DNA from: Telopea speciosissima
Taxonomy: Eukaryota; Streptophyta; Magnoliopsida; Proteales; Proteaceae
Assembly (NCBI RefSeq): GCF_018873765.1
Contig: NC_057925.1
Coordinates: 47,461,010-47,525,009, forward strand
Direction: 5' to 3'
DNA length: 64,000 nt
The first letter of the stretch is position 1. The number at the start of each line of letters is the position of its first letter. The notes below the pieces were generated by a model that was given only the letters and a program-made list of their open reading frames with translations, was not told the DNA's origin and ran no database searches. Made by a program: the position numbers and the translations under genes. Positions 22,591 to 34,775 of the stretch are shown here, in pieces.

Positions 22591-24670
22591 TTTATAAAAA
22601 TGAACAAATAAAATAAAATAAAAATAAAATTATATAATAATAATAAAATAAAATTATAGATAACAATATTTGATAAAGAACGCCTAGATTCGGGTGATCT
22701 GGTCCGGACTCCGGAATTCCGTGAAGCCTTTAGCCGCTGTTCTTGTCGTTGATGCATCCACATTATGATTTATTCTTCTTTAAGAATAAAACTTCATCAA
22801 GTGGGACCCAATGTCCTTTAATAAGATGCCAAGACCTCACAGTCACAATTTCGTTAGATTATTCCCTTGCGTGACCCCAAAAACATAGCTGCGTGGACTT
22901 GGTAGCCTTTGATTAGAAGGGCCCAACCGTCCACGCCATTGCTACTCGTATTGGTACTCTGCAACTCCGTGTTGTACGGACACTTTTTTTTTAGGTCTAT
23001 GTTCTCTATGGGTGAACGTGACCCCTTGTGCGGACTTGAGGTCAATAAGAGCGCATGCATTGGCATCATGGGATCGATTATTTCTCTCCTTATGTGTTTG
23101 ATTGTGTATGATCTATTTTGTTACACAGAAAATTTTTCTACTTTTATTTTGGAGGAGGGGTTGAAGCTTCTTTATATGGGCACGCGTTTATAAACATTTG
23201 TTTGGTACACAAATGTGTAGTAAATCGGGGTTGGCCCAATTCTAATTCGAATCGGCCCATCTAATTTAGAGACTTTTAACTATTTTTACATACTCTAGTG
23301 GATTAAAAAATCGTTAATCGAGACTCAGCCAGATCCCGATTCTTGGTTTTTAACCCGGATTGTGTATCGAGGATTGGAGATGTGAAAGTGCGAAATGAAT
23401 GAAGTACGATAAAGAGAACGACTAATGTGCGCCATATGCAACAACGCCACATATTAACAGTTTACGCGTTGAGCGATGGAGTAGTTGAAAATTGAAATGT
23501 TGGGCTGAAACTGAAAGCTCAACCAAATCCAAGACCATATAGACCCCAGCAGCCACGCCGGGGGCGTGTATGATGTAATCAAGTGCTCATACTTGCGTAC
23601 TCAATCTCACTTCTATTTTTCAACCTAAAAAAAAAAAATCTCACTTCTATTTCGATTTCATGTCTTAATTTGTTTAAAAAACAATTCATGTTTCGATCAT
23701 TATTGATCATAAATGTCTATTATGTTTTATTTACAAATAGACGAAATTATCCTTCATTGTTGTGCTATACCCTTTCAATACCAATCGAAGGTCCCGATCA
23801 AGGGATTTTCCTTCGACTGTAGCTAAAGGAAAACACGGCTTTTTATTTTATCTATTTAATTCCCGATATATTATTATTAATAGAGTATGTTATTTTTAAA
23901 AACATCACAAGAAATCTATTTGGCCATGTGAATAGATGATATTATTCATTTCCACTTAGGGATAGAAAATATAATTTAAAATAACCATGTATCATAGTTT
24001 CTAATGCAATCAAATAACCCCATGTATTGATATGCACCTCGTGTATATCCAAGCATGTGTACCAGTTAGTACTCTATTCATTACTTATATATGCAACATA
24101 GTTTTAAAAAGGGTATTGGGATTGGTATCGGTCTCAGTCTTAGTTGATACTGATTAATCAAATCAAATTAGACAGTTTTGCCTTCAACTTGAATAAAAAA
24201 TCATTTAATTGGATAGAGTTTACCCCTAGTTGGAAATGTTTTGCGGATATAGAATTGTTCCAAATTAGACGGTTTGGCCTTTGATTAAAAAATCTTTTAT
24301 TGGATAAAGTTTACCCCCAGTTAGAAATGTTCCACCGATATAGAATTGTTCCAAATTAAATAGTTTTGCCTTCTTCTTCAATTAAAAAATCATTTTATTG
24401 GATAGCGTTTACCCTCAGTTGGAACTGTTCCACCGATATAGGATTGTGCAAGTATTGGTATCAGTCACGATCAATACCAATAACAAATGACCGATTTAAT
24501 ACCATTTTTTAAACCATGCCATGCATTCTCTCAACTCTAAGCACGAACAAACAATTTTGATACAAAAAATCATGAAAATGGACTGCTCAGATCTGTATTG
24601 TGACTCACTGAAAATATAATTAGCATTTACCGCACTATGAAAACAATAACTACTACCCTATTTAGTTTAT
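22591..24670. other. Intergenic
   Basis: No gene. Around 24150-24450 a unit of about 110 bases is repeated three times in tandem: TTAGACAGTTTTGCC(TT), AAAAATC(A/T)TTTTATTGGAT and AGTTTACCC(CC)AGTTGGAA occur near 24166, 24258 and 24356. This is a decayed tandem array inside a GGTATCGGT-type repeat. Confidence 0.45.
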
Positions 24671-24838
24671 GAGAAGCAATTTTCTGTTGGGACCATGGCC
24701 TACACCAACACTCCCATGCATCTATCTCTCTCCTCCTCAAAACAAAGGGACAAAGGTGCCTTTTCATATAGGAAAGAGAGAGATAGACTCATGAAAGTAC
24801 TCGTGTAGACCATACTACCGCACGGAGATCTTTTTCCC
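24671..24838. mobile_element. Hairpin MITE, same family as 19629-19797, with 9-bp TSD
   Basis: The ends GAGAAGCAATTTTCTG and GGAGATCTTTTTCCC and the arms CACTCCCATGCATCTATCTC / GAGATAGACTCATGAAAGT fold back. Flanking 9-mers TTAGTTTAT (24662-24670) and TTTGTTTAT (24839-24847) match at 8 of 9. Confidence 0.7.
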
Positions 24839-25129
24839 TTTGTTTATTTATAAAATCGCTTTGTATATCTTTGACATTGTGACTTCTTTTGTTCCCTTGG
24901 TCCATGTTTTTTTGTCGAGCCATTTGGAACTCAAGCAACAGTTCCGTACATGTATATTTTACCACTTTTTATGACAATATTACTAGGAAAGTTTATTCTA
25001 TAATTGGGACCAAGGGCCAAGGACGTACACGTTATCTTTGGATTTGCCAGTCTTAGCTAGTTATCATTATTTGTGATATCGAAATATATATATATATATT
25101 TTTTTTTTGGAATTTTTTTTTATATAATC

Positions 25130-25790
25130 CGGCAAGACTAGAATGTATCTCAAGAGTAATATAATGTTTTGCCACATGATTAGACTTAGATGCAACCATA
25201 TGTCATCCTATGTATTTTCATATTATCTAGTATATTTAATCATCAAATTTTTAAAAAAATATATTTTATATTAGATTTTTGAAACTTTATGTTGCTGTCT
25301 GATCAATTGTATTTTAGTTGAAACTTGACATATGAGTAAGGGACCTTTTAGATTCACCTATCTACAAAAATTCAGTTCAAAGAATAAACAAATACTATGA
25401 ATTTAAATGTAAAATAAAAAATCCACACCGTATATATGGACAAGGTTATTTATTTTTTATTGTTCTTTTTTCCATCTTAACTATGTAGACAATACGTGAA
25501 ATTATATCATCTTCGGCTTCACCATTGGTGTGGCGTAAGAGATTCCTTTCATATTGACATCATCGGGAACCCTATCCCCTATTTGATGTGCTAAAAACAA
25601 ATTATGAAGGAAGAAAGTTGCAAATAGAGTACAATAATTTGTGGAGATTCAGGAACTACTCCAACATTTGGGTATTGTTTATAAAGAAATTAAAAAAAAA
25701 ATGAAGACAAAAGGAGACATGCTAAGGTGGGGAAGGCCGAGTAGAGGACAAAAGACACTATTATTGTCCTACGGAGTACGGACCGGGGGG
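25130..25790. repeat. Direct duplication, copy 1 (partner at 27550-28910)
   Basis: Landmarks shared in order with the partner are CAAATACTATGAATTTAAATGTAAA (25388), GGTGTGGCGTAAGAGATTC, a GGGAACCCTATCCCCTATTTG block (25566), TCCAACATTTGGGTAT and GGAGACATGCTAAGGTGGGG. No protein-coding content is evident. The copy spacing of about 2.4-3.1 kb shows a segmental tandem duplication. Confidence 0.6.
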
Positions 25791-26049
25791 AAGAGTTTAC
25801 CTGGAAAGTGTATGACTAAACTGGGTCGCTTTGAACCCGGCCGGTTCAGAAGTCAACAATGAACCTGCAAGTCCTTCGTTCCAATTGCATGTTATGACTC
25901 CTTTGTGTCTGAACTGAGAAGTCACGTAGGGGCCTCCATTTTTGATTTTTGACTTCAGAAAAACGAACATCAAAGAAAGATGCGGACTTAGGTCCGGTGT
26001 GATCCAATATGGATACGGAAATGGGAAAGGGATCGACCAGTTAAATTAA

Positions 26050-26225
26050 GGGAAAAGGAACGTTGGGCATGGCGTGTATCTGTGCCAGATACAGCCTAGT
26101 GCGAAAAGACTGGTGCACCCCTTGGAAAGGTGAAAAGATCTAGGGTTTTATCGATCTTTTTTGCACTAGGCTGTGTCAGGGCACAGGTATACACCGAAAC
26201 AGAACACCGGGTAGCATTTGTCTCC
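26050..26225. mobile_element. 176-bp hairpin MITE, Mutator-like (family of 53836-54027)
   Basis: The left end GGGAAAAGGAACG and right end GGGTAGCATTTGTCTCC bound arms in which CTGTGCCAGATACAGCCTAG pairs with CTAGGCTGTGTCAGGGCACAG. The flanking 9-mers TTAAATTAA (26041-26049) and TTAAATTTA (26226-26234) match at 8 of 9. Confidence 0.75.
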
Positions 26226-26403
26226 TTAAATTTAATTATAGAGTGCAATTTTTTGTCATCAAAGTGGTGAACAAAATTCTACCCAAAAAAAAAAAAAAAA
26301 AATGGTGAACAAAGAAGATGTAGCTTTGTAACTTTCTTGAGACTGCTTAAATGACACATCTATAGGTATATTTAGAACTTGACACTTTGTTTTGATATAT
26401 ACA

Positions 26404-26840
26404 AGACCATGGTTCTGAATTTCGGATCGGATTTGTATCGGTCGAGGCCGATCCCAAGATTAGACCGATTCAACAAGGTTTGATTGGATTGTTCCTTGGA
26501 TCGGTCGATCCAATCCGATCTGATCTGATCCGAGACCGATCCAACTAAATATTTTTTTATTTTTCAAAGTTTTTAGGTTTTTTTTTTGTATTATCTTGAC
26601 CGATATTGACTGATACCAATCGATATTGACCGATCCGATCCGGATAATATCAGCCAATCCAATCCCGAGATCAAAACATCCACCTACTTTGGCCAATACA
26701 TGACCCGATCCATAAAAAAAATGATTTTGGGGGGTGTTTGGACCGATCCTGACCAATTTGTACCATTCCAATCTCAATCCAGAAAGGTTTTGGCAATGAC
26801 CGATACCTAGTCTGATACCGAGATTTTGAACCTTGCACAA
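26404..26840. repeat. Degenerate GATCGGATCGG-type dispersed repeat
   Basis: Rich in CCGATCCGATC, GATACCGATC and GACCGATATTGACC words in both orientations, with a fold-back tendency. A 145-codon minus-strand frame runs through it but consists of these repeat words, so I do not treat it as a gene. A shorter relative lies at 54870-55040. Confidence 0.5.
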
Positions 26841-27549
26841 GACACAATCATGGACATGGAATAAAAAATACAAATATGAAGAAGGGACTAATTTCACCTT
26901 CTCACTCTAGAGTATTTGGCATACTTTATTTTATACGATCAAAGACCATTTAAATTTAATTAAAGAGTGCAACTTGTTGTTATCAAAGTTGTAGCTTTGT
27001 TACCATCTTGAGATTGACTAAATGATGACATATCTATAACTATATTTAAAATTCGATGCCTTCATTTGATTGCCTCTTGACTTAGTTAAAATTTGTTTTT
27101 TAAGATAAGGGTACAAATAAATTTTAAACTTAATATGAAAGTGATTTATCATTATGTCATTATAAAAAATTATAATTTTCTTGCACATTTTTCGAATATA
27201 GATATGAAATGATAAGATATAACATCATGGGGAAAAAAAAATGTTAAACCAAAAGTGCAAAAAGTAGGATTACAAATTATGGGTGTCAATAAGAAAATCA
27301 CTTTTTTTAATTACTTCTTATCTTATTCCCAAAAGTCATTTAATGCAATATTTAATGTTTTGGTAAAAATGAATTTTCAAAAACCTAAAAGTTATATAAT
27401 GTAGTATTCAATTCAGTTTTTATGTGAAGTGCCAGGATTTAACCTCATTGAAAAAAAAGGTGTATTTTTTTAAAAAAGGGAAAAAAGTAAAATTACAAGT
27501 TCTTAGTACACCATTTTTTTTTTGGCAAAAGTATTTTTTATCCGGCAAG
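26841..27549. other. Intergenic
   Basis: AT-rich. 26960-27060 duplicates words of 26240-26390 (GAGTGCAA, ATCAAAG, GTAGCTTTGT, CTTGAGA), on either side of the GATCGG repeat, so it may be part of the same duplication. No gene. Confidence 0.4.
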
Positions 27550-28910
27550 AGTAGAGAGTATCTTAAGATTGACATATGTTTTGAAGGGAAATACGACAAT
27601 CTTGATCATATGGATATTTAAAAAATCTTAAATTAGTCACATGTCAAATTTTAGACTTAGATTTTTGACAATGTGTCCTTCTATGTATTCACATATTCCC
27701 TCATATTTTCTTACATCGATTTCTTTTTAAAGAACATTTCTTTTTCTATTTGAATTTTTTAAATATAATTTTGCCACTTGGTCAATTCAATTTTTGATTG
27801 AAATGTAACTTATGAGAAATTCTATCCATAAAATTTTAGTTCTTTTCATTTTGTCATATGACAAAGAATAAAATAATAAAATAATAAAGAACAAATACTA
27901 TGAATTTAAATGTAAACATATACCTATTCAAGACTCTTAAAAGTTAGGTTGTTGAGCACTTGGTTGGACCTCTATGGGATTAAAAGAAAGAGATCGATTT
28001 GGTACAATGGAGAGTTGCATTGTGGTTGAAATATTATACTTGTTCACTAATGCCCTAAACTGTTGGGGGTATGATGTCTTGTATTCCGTTGCTTGGTTTG
28101 TAGGTTGATTTTGAAGGTTCCTTAAGAGGCTCTGTAGGCTCCTGAGGTAAATGTTTTGGGGGACAATTTGGGTATTTTGACAAAACTACTATTTAGGATT
28201 TCACTATAAATATATATGTAGCAAGGATTCTTTCTCTATAATACAACGAGAATGAGCGATTGTAACTCTATTCTCTATTCCATTTTTTTCTGCATCATTT
28301 TAAGATTCTTTTTCAATACTAAACACCTGCATAAGAAAAATCTAAAGATTAGGTCAAATAAAAAACAGAAAAACCTAAAGATATGATAAAAAAATCATAT
28401 GAAAAAAATTTACCTCACATATGGACTAGTTTATTTTTTTATTAATTTCCGGTAATTCCGCACTTATAAAGTATAAACGTTGGTCACCAAAAATGGATCA
28501 ATGACTCAAATGCGCACAAGTGACAATAATCAGAGAGGAGAGAGAGCCCATGAAAATAGTTTATTTTTTTAATTGTTTTCTCTTTCCTACCCTGACCATG
28601 TGGGCTTCATGTGACCATTCTTGGAGACACTGGTGTGGCATGAGAGATTCTCTTCATATTGATGTCGTGGAGAACCCTAACCCCTATTTGAAATACTTAA
28701 AATAAAGAAAAAATTACAAATTTAGTACAAAAGGCTGGGGAGATTTGGGGACAATTCCAACATTGGGTATCCCTCCTTTTATAAAGGCTTTAGCTTTCCA
28801 AAATCCAACCCCTATAATATAACAAATAAAGAAATGAAAAAGATCAAATAATCTGGAGGAGGGAGACATGCGAAGGTGGAGGAAGGAGGACTAAGAGGAC
28901 AAAAGACGAA
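27550..28910. repeat. Direct duplication, copy 2 (partner at 25130-25790), with an inserted segment
   Basis: Shares ordered landmarks with copy 1: CAAATACTATGAATTTAAATGTAAA (27894), GGTGTGGCATGAGAGATTC (28631), GAGAACCCTAACCCCTATTTG (28669), TCCAACATTGGGTAT and GGAGACATGCGAAGGTGG. The extra length is explained mainly by an insertion at about 27920-28370, which contains a probable solo LTR. Confidence 0.6.
28062..28306 (+). mobile_element. Probable solo LTR
   Basis: Begins TGTTGGGGGTATGATG, has a TATA-like CACTATAAATATATATG at 28202-28218, then TTCTCTATAATACAACGAG and ATTCTCTATTCCATTTTTTTC, ending near CTGCATCA. This order (TG start, TATA, CT-rich leader, CA end) is that of a short Copia LTR. 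No internal region or partner LTR follows, and I did not find a target duplication. Confidence 0.4.
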
Positions 28911-29049
28911 CGGCTCCTAAATCCTACCTGCCCTGACCCTCTTTTTTGTTTTTTCCTCTCTCTCTCTCAATAGTTCTTGTTGTTTAAACTATAGTTGGAA
29001 AATCGATTTTTGATTTGGGCGAACCGTTAAAGTCAAGTAAAAAATTTGG

Positions 29050-29400
29050 AGAATTTGTTCAAGAGTCCCTTTTTTAGTAAATAAAATTTTTATTGAAAAG
29101 GAGGGCAAGAACGGCCCAAAGCATCTTGATTACAAAGGTCAAGAAGCCAAGGATTGGAATATGGTCAATCTATCTTACTTGTCATAGATAAAGCCTTCCG
29201 GGTTAGGGAGTCAGCGACATAGTTCACTTTCCTAGACATCCAAGAGATGGATGACACATTCAAACGAGAAATAAGAGCTCGAATATCCTCGAAAATGTTA
29301 GAAACCATCAGAGTAGGGTACAGTGAACTGTTGTTCAGCAGGGATACAAGACATGAGAGCTTGTTCAAGAATCGTGTAGAGTAGATTAGGTTAGGTTAAA
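29050..29400 (-). pseudogene. LINE (non-LTR retrotransposon) RNase H relic
   Basis: On the minus strand, 29368-29165 encodes ISRLNVSSISWMSRKVNYVA followed by DSLTRKAL. This resembles the C-terminal plant RNase H-like domain of LINE polyproteins (the W-x-R-x-x-N-x-x-A-D-x-L pattern). The frame continues for a short tail toward 29050, ending AT-rich, as LINE 3' ends do. The reverse transcriptase is absent, so this is a 3' fragment of a 5'-truncated insertion. Confidence 0.6.
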
Positions 29401-29805
29401 AATTGACAAGACTGGGTTATAAATCGTTTGAATCAAATAAGACTCGATATTTTTACTCAAATCATGACAAACTTGACGAGTTTAGTCGCTTTTTAAAAAA
29501 CCATAAAACCGGTTCACTTAGAAACTAAGTTGAGTAAAATAGTCCATATTCTAAAACAGTAAGAAACCCTCAACTCCTCGACTCCCTTCTCTTGTTTAAT
29601 GGTATAAACTCAAAACGCATTGATATGTGATTCCTAAATTTTATTTTTCCCATATTTTTTCTGATTTTTTAATAATATGTACATATTTATTGCATTAAAA
29701 AATAAAAAAATGGGACTCACTTTGACCGGGTTTGACAAGGCCAAATCACCAGGTTTTTCTGAAAGACGAGTCGAGTAAGAAAACCTGATTTTCCAACTCT
29801 GGACT

Positions 29806-31860
29806 TTAAACACAAATTTAACATGTTACATTAAATACATAATATTTCTCATAGACCAACAACACTAATTCCATTGGCTTTACAATCTCTATTATATTTT
29901 AAGGTTCCATTTATCCATATGCCTGAAAACTAATCATTTAAGTATCAGATCATATAGTCTGCCTTGGTTGATAGAAATTGGTTGATTCAATATAGGTAGT
30001 TTAACTGTATTGATAGATATTTAATGTTTAAAAAATTACCCAATTGGATGATATCAGCATTAAAACCTAACAGGAGAGACAGGTTCTTCATTTGTTTGTT
30101 TGCTATTTATATATGCATTTTTAACTAAGCACATGAAATCATGAAAGTGAAAGGAAAAGGATAGCATATCAAAAGATATTGTTTATTGTCAAAGTAAATA
30201 CCTAATTCTCCTAGTTGTGATCTGGGTTTCCATCAGATTGATGCATTGTAGGTTATCAATATTGATCTGTTACTGTATCTCAAACGAGTAAGTCAAAAGG
30301 GTTTTCTCAATAAGATATTTAAAATAACTATATTTAAATTGAGAACTTTCTTCTATTCAAAGTGCAAACTGATTACAAAGGAGCATTAGAAGCCCTAATA
30401 TAGAGAAACTTGCATACAAAAGGAAATTAAAAAATTAAAAAATTTGAAACTTTGGCAGGCTGTTTTGCCTTCGAAAGGTGCGAAAAGGTCAAAAAAACAT
30501 ACATCAGCACCGAAGACACTGACCCCTTATAAAGCTCATCGAGATCTTCGATTTCATATGTATTTTGACCCATATCCCTTAAGACCTCCAACCAATCCGA
30601 ATGACTTCTGCTGGTCCAACCGGCTCAAGAACACATCCGATATTTCCTCTACATCAGGGGGGGGGGGGGGAGGGTGTTTGTAATCTTTGTAACAAGGTTT
30701 CATCAGTCTATTAGATTGTGTTCTGTTAAAGGTTACATCAGGAGTTATGACCACTTCTCTCATGTCCTTTGGAAAGCAACAGAACCCTTCTGGCCTAATG
30801 TGTGGAAGGCCTTTGTTTCTTCTTTTTATAATATCCTTTGCGTGTATGATAATGTAAATTGACTTGGAGATTTGCAGATGCAATAATGTAATCTCCCAAA
30901 GTATCTCACTTAATTCAAGATTCTTAAAACTTATTTATAAAAGCAGAAAGAACTTGGTACTGTACGTAACTAGTCCTTGTTGACTTCTGATCTATTATGG
31001 AGAGTTGCAGGGTTTTCTTGATGGACTCTTTCATGTACATCATCACATCCCCAACTAAAATTTTGTTGCTTTTTTTTTATCACCCATCTCCCTTTCAATC
31101 CCTTGGTTCTATACGTACCAAGTCTTTGTTGACTTCTGATCTCTTATGGAGAGTTGTAGGGTTTTCTTGAAGAGCTCTTTCATGAACATCATCACATCCC
31201 TTTCAATCCATCCCTTTCTTCTTCTTTGATCTTTTTCATCTCATTTTGCAGTTAGAATATGATTTAGTTAACAGCTTAATGTTTCATTGGCCATTTCCTG
31301 ACCAGCTTTCAAGCACCAACCTTTAACAGCTTATCTAACAGTAAGTATATGCAGAGCAGAGCATGTATTTTTCTGCTATCTGAATTCCTCAACCACCACA
31401 AATGTCTTTGATTAGAAAGTGCAGAAATATGTAAAGGGCACGAGATCCTTACTTCGAGTATGGTCTATAAGAATTGTGGATTGATTGGAAGTTTATGTTT
31501 GTTAGTCTTATTGTAATGAATAACAGAATGCCAATGGACCTTTAAAGGCCTCAGTCTAGCTTACCATACTTCGGCTGCAATAAGTATGCATTCAGCTTAG
31601 ATGATAAAAACAGCGACAACTATCATCAGATGCATTCTCAGAATGCATACCAAATGCCGTCTTAGTGATCTATTCACCAGCCAACTATGATGCAGCAAGT
31701 AGATTAGAGGGTTCTAATACTCTGATGCATTGTTTGTTAGGCATCCAAAGGAAGGAAAGGAAACTAACAAAGGTTTACATAGAAAGAAGTCTTCAAAGAC
31801 CTATTCACCCCCTCCCCCAAAAAAAAAAACTTAAAGATCAAGCGTGAATCTGTAAATACC
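29806..31860. repeat. TNL 3'-flank duplication block D1
   Basis: Homologous in the same orientation to 32313-33780 and in inverted orientation to about 62040-63240. Shared landmarks in order are ATTGGATGATATCAGCATTAA (30044), CTAGTTGTGATCTGGGTT (30211), GTTTCATCAGTCTATTAGAT (30697), ACTTGGAGATTTGCAGATGC (30862) and GGAGAGTTGCAGGGTTTTCTTG (31000). An internal duplication of the GACTTCTGATCT...GTTTTCTTGA stretch occurs at about 30970-31200. A G run lies at 30658-30670. No stable gene: frames through it are short and not shared between copies. Confidence 0.75.
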
Positions 31861-32312
31861 AAGTCAAAAATGAAGTTTTTCATTGGCATAATAAACGACA
31901 TGGGAAATTGACCCCCTGTTTGCAGCGGATTAATATAATTGCTGATCATATAGCAAACTTGGGAGCAATTCCAGGTACTAATAGGTTCTAGCCAACAGCA
32001 CCTGCGTCAGTTACACATAACCTAGATTGGGACACCTTGTCTCATCCAAGATCTCGGGTTTGTTAGTGATTGCAAGATTAACTGCTGATGGCAATGCCAA
32101 AGATTGTTCAATATTGCAAAAATTTTTGTTTTTTGTTTTTCTTGTAGCATGATGTCCGAGGAATGCCTTGTCGTCCAATCATGCTCTGTAATATTACCAT
32201 TCACCTTTTAGCGAAAAAAATTGAAGGCATCGGACTGGACTACACATCAAAATGATGCCTAACATAGCCTTTCATGCCTGCCTCTCTCTCTCTCTCTCTC
32301 TAACTACATAGT

Positions 32313-33780
32313 TCTTGTGGTTTCAACACAAATTCAACATGTTACACTATATACTAATCCCAACAACTTTTGTCAAACTACATTACTGCATTGGCTTAAC
32401 AAAAGGTTCCAATTACATGACTCCTATGGAACAAGAAGCCAGCAATGTATCCATATGCATGAATTCTTTCTTATCTTTCAGTATCACATCATGTAAGGTT
32501 CTTAGCCCTATGGTCTGTTCTGGTTGATGGAAGTTGGTTGATTCAACATATGACTCATCCTGGTAGTTTAACTGCATTGACAGATATGTATGGTGTAAAT
32601 TTACTCAATTGGATGATATCAGCATTAAAGCCTGACAAGAAAGACAGGTTCTTTATTTGTTTGATTGTTATAGATATGTATTTTTACTAACCACATGAAC
32701 TCATGAAAGTGAAAGGAAGAGGATTATAGATAAAATATATGGTTTATTGTGAAAGTATATACTTAATTGTCCTAGTTGTGATCTGGGTTACCATCAGACT
32801 GATGCATTGTGGGTTATCTATATCGATCTGGAAAGACTAAGTCAAGGGTTTGATCAACAAGATATTCAAATTGACAATATGTTTAAAATTCTTAAAGCAA
32901 GAGGGAAGGTTCTATAATATTGATCAAATTCCTGATATTATTGGGGAGAGTGTTTATAATTTTTGTAACAGGGTTTCATCAGTCTATTAGATTTTGTTAT
33001 TTTAAAGCTTATATAAGGAGTTATGACCACTTCTCTCATGTCCTTTGGAAAGCAACAAAACCCTTCTGGCCTAATGTGTTGAAGCCTTTTATTTCTTTGT
33101 CTTATAATAACTTTTGCATGTATGATTATACAAAGTGACTTGGAGATTTGCAGATGCAATAATGTAATCTCCCAAACTATCTCACTTTAATTACTTAATT
33201 CAAGATTCTTAAAACTAAATTTATTAAGCAGTACAGATTTTGGTTCTATACGTACTAAGTCTTCATTGACTTCTGACCTCTGATGGAGAGTTAAAAGTTT
33301 TCTTGAACAACTCTTTCATGAACATCATCACATCCCCACCTAACTCTAATGGAGAGTTAAAAATTTTCTTGAACGACTCTTTCTTCTCCTTTGATCTCAT
33401 TTTGTAGTTAGGATATGATTTAGTTAATGTTTCAGTGGCCATTACCTAACCACCTTTCAAGCAGAAACCTTGACAGCTTATCTAACAGAAAATTATATGC
33501 AGAGCAGAACATGTATTTTTCTGTTATCCCAAATCCTTAAACAGCCACAAATGGCTTTGCAGAAATGTGCAGAAGACATGATTCTTACTTACATACGATC
33601 TATAAGAATTTTGGATTGATTGGAAGTTTATGTCTGTTGGTCTTATTGTGATGAATAAGTGAATGCCAATGGGACCTGAAAGGCCTCACTCTACCTTACC
33701 ATACTTGTGCTGCATTAGGTATGCATTCTTATCATGTATTCTAGGTCAATAATGCATTCTGAGATGATAAAAACAGTGAC
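32313..33780. repeat. TNL 3'-flank duplication block D2
   Basis: Second copy of the D1 block, directly repeated: ATTGGATGATATCAGCATTAAAG (32608), CTAGTTGTGATCTGGGTTAC (32772), GTTTCATCAGTCTATTAGAT (32972), ACTTGGAGATTTGCAGATGC (33138). It directly abuts the TNL-A relic (33847 on), so the block corresponds to DNA that once lay downstream of a TNL gene. A (CT)n run at 32281-32300 precedes it. Confidence 0.75.
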
Positions 33781-33846
33781 AAAACATGTGGAGCACCTCA
33801 ATCTTTGGCCTTCAATATCCTAAAAATTAGTCCAAAAGGACTTTTT

Positions 33847-34775
33847 CTAGCTTCCTGAACACATAATAATTAGAATTGGAGGGAAGCCCAGTTCTTTTGG
33901 GACCAAAACTTCAGGAATGAACCTGGGATGGCCAAATCCAATCAATGGCAATTTTCTAGTAATGGGAATATATATACCAATATCTTCTACAGTCCCAGGT
34001 TCTTCATTTGCAGTCTTATCCTTGTAATGTAGACGAGCTCTCTTCATCATCCCCCACTACTTCAGATAAACAGAGTCAAGCCTTAAACAACTCTGAGTCC
34101 CTTGTAGTTACTAGCCCTAATCAACACTCCCTCTTCCCCCTCCTCTGCTTTAGGAACAGAATTTGATCATGTATCTTCGTTGGAGTATGTGTCAAGTTAT
34201 AGCATCCTCGCGCATTCAATACTTTCAAGGATTCTGTTCCCCCAAGTCCTCGAATCTTCTTCAACTTTTTGCAACCCTTAAGCTTTCATGTTGTCAAAAT
34301 TTTCAGCCTCGACAAATCCGGTAGTTGTACCAATGAACAGCAATGTTCACAACAAAGTACTACTAAGCTCGAGGGAAGCTCTGGGAGGTATTCCAACTTA
34401 CTGCATCTACTAAGGTTTAATTGCTTCAAGTTTTTCAAGTGTGATAGATCTGCTAGGAGGGATTGAAGCCTCCTGGACATTTTCAACTCCTCTAAATTAG
34501 AGAGCATTGAAAAATCATCAGACAATTTTGAAATTTGGGTTCCTTATAGGTGAATGCCACCCAAACATCTCATTCTCTCCATTGATCTTGGTAGCTTCAC
34601 TAGTTTATCGCAATCCGTAGCTTCTAATACCTCAAGGTTCTCTAATAGTCCAACACCATCGGGCAATTCCTTAATTCCTGAAACATATTTCAAGTGGAGT
34701 ATAACTAAAGATTTTAGATCACCAATGGACTCAGGCTACTTCTTGAGTGAGCGGCACGATTGACCTTTGTAAGGA
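33847..34775 (-). pseudogene. TNL-A: 3' relic of a TIR-NB-LRR resistance gene
   Basis: Minus strand. 34775-34286 reads as LRR coding sequence broken by stops and frame changes, with PESIGDLKSLV, ELPDGVGLLENLEVLEA, DDFSMLSNLEELKMS and KLEYLPELPSSLVVLCC visible. 34285-34160 carries words like IRGLGGTESLKVLNARGC. The frame then runs straight into the end of the acidic C-terminal exon (junction near 34157), so the intron and most of the post-LRR exon are deleted. The tail KRARLHYKD (34044-34018) matches the C-terminus of TNL-C (KRARLHYNN), followed by a PRFIPEVLVPKELG extension. TIR, NB-ARC and early LRRs are absent. Clearly non-functional. Confidence 0.85.

Noticed and set aside
26460-26897. A 145-codon minus-strand open frame.
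   Set aside because: It runs through GATCGG/ACCGAT repeat words and has the biased composition these give; no domain, no splice context.
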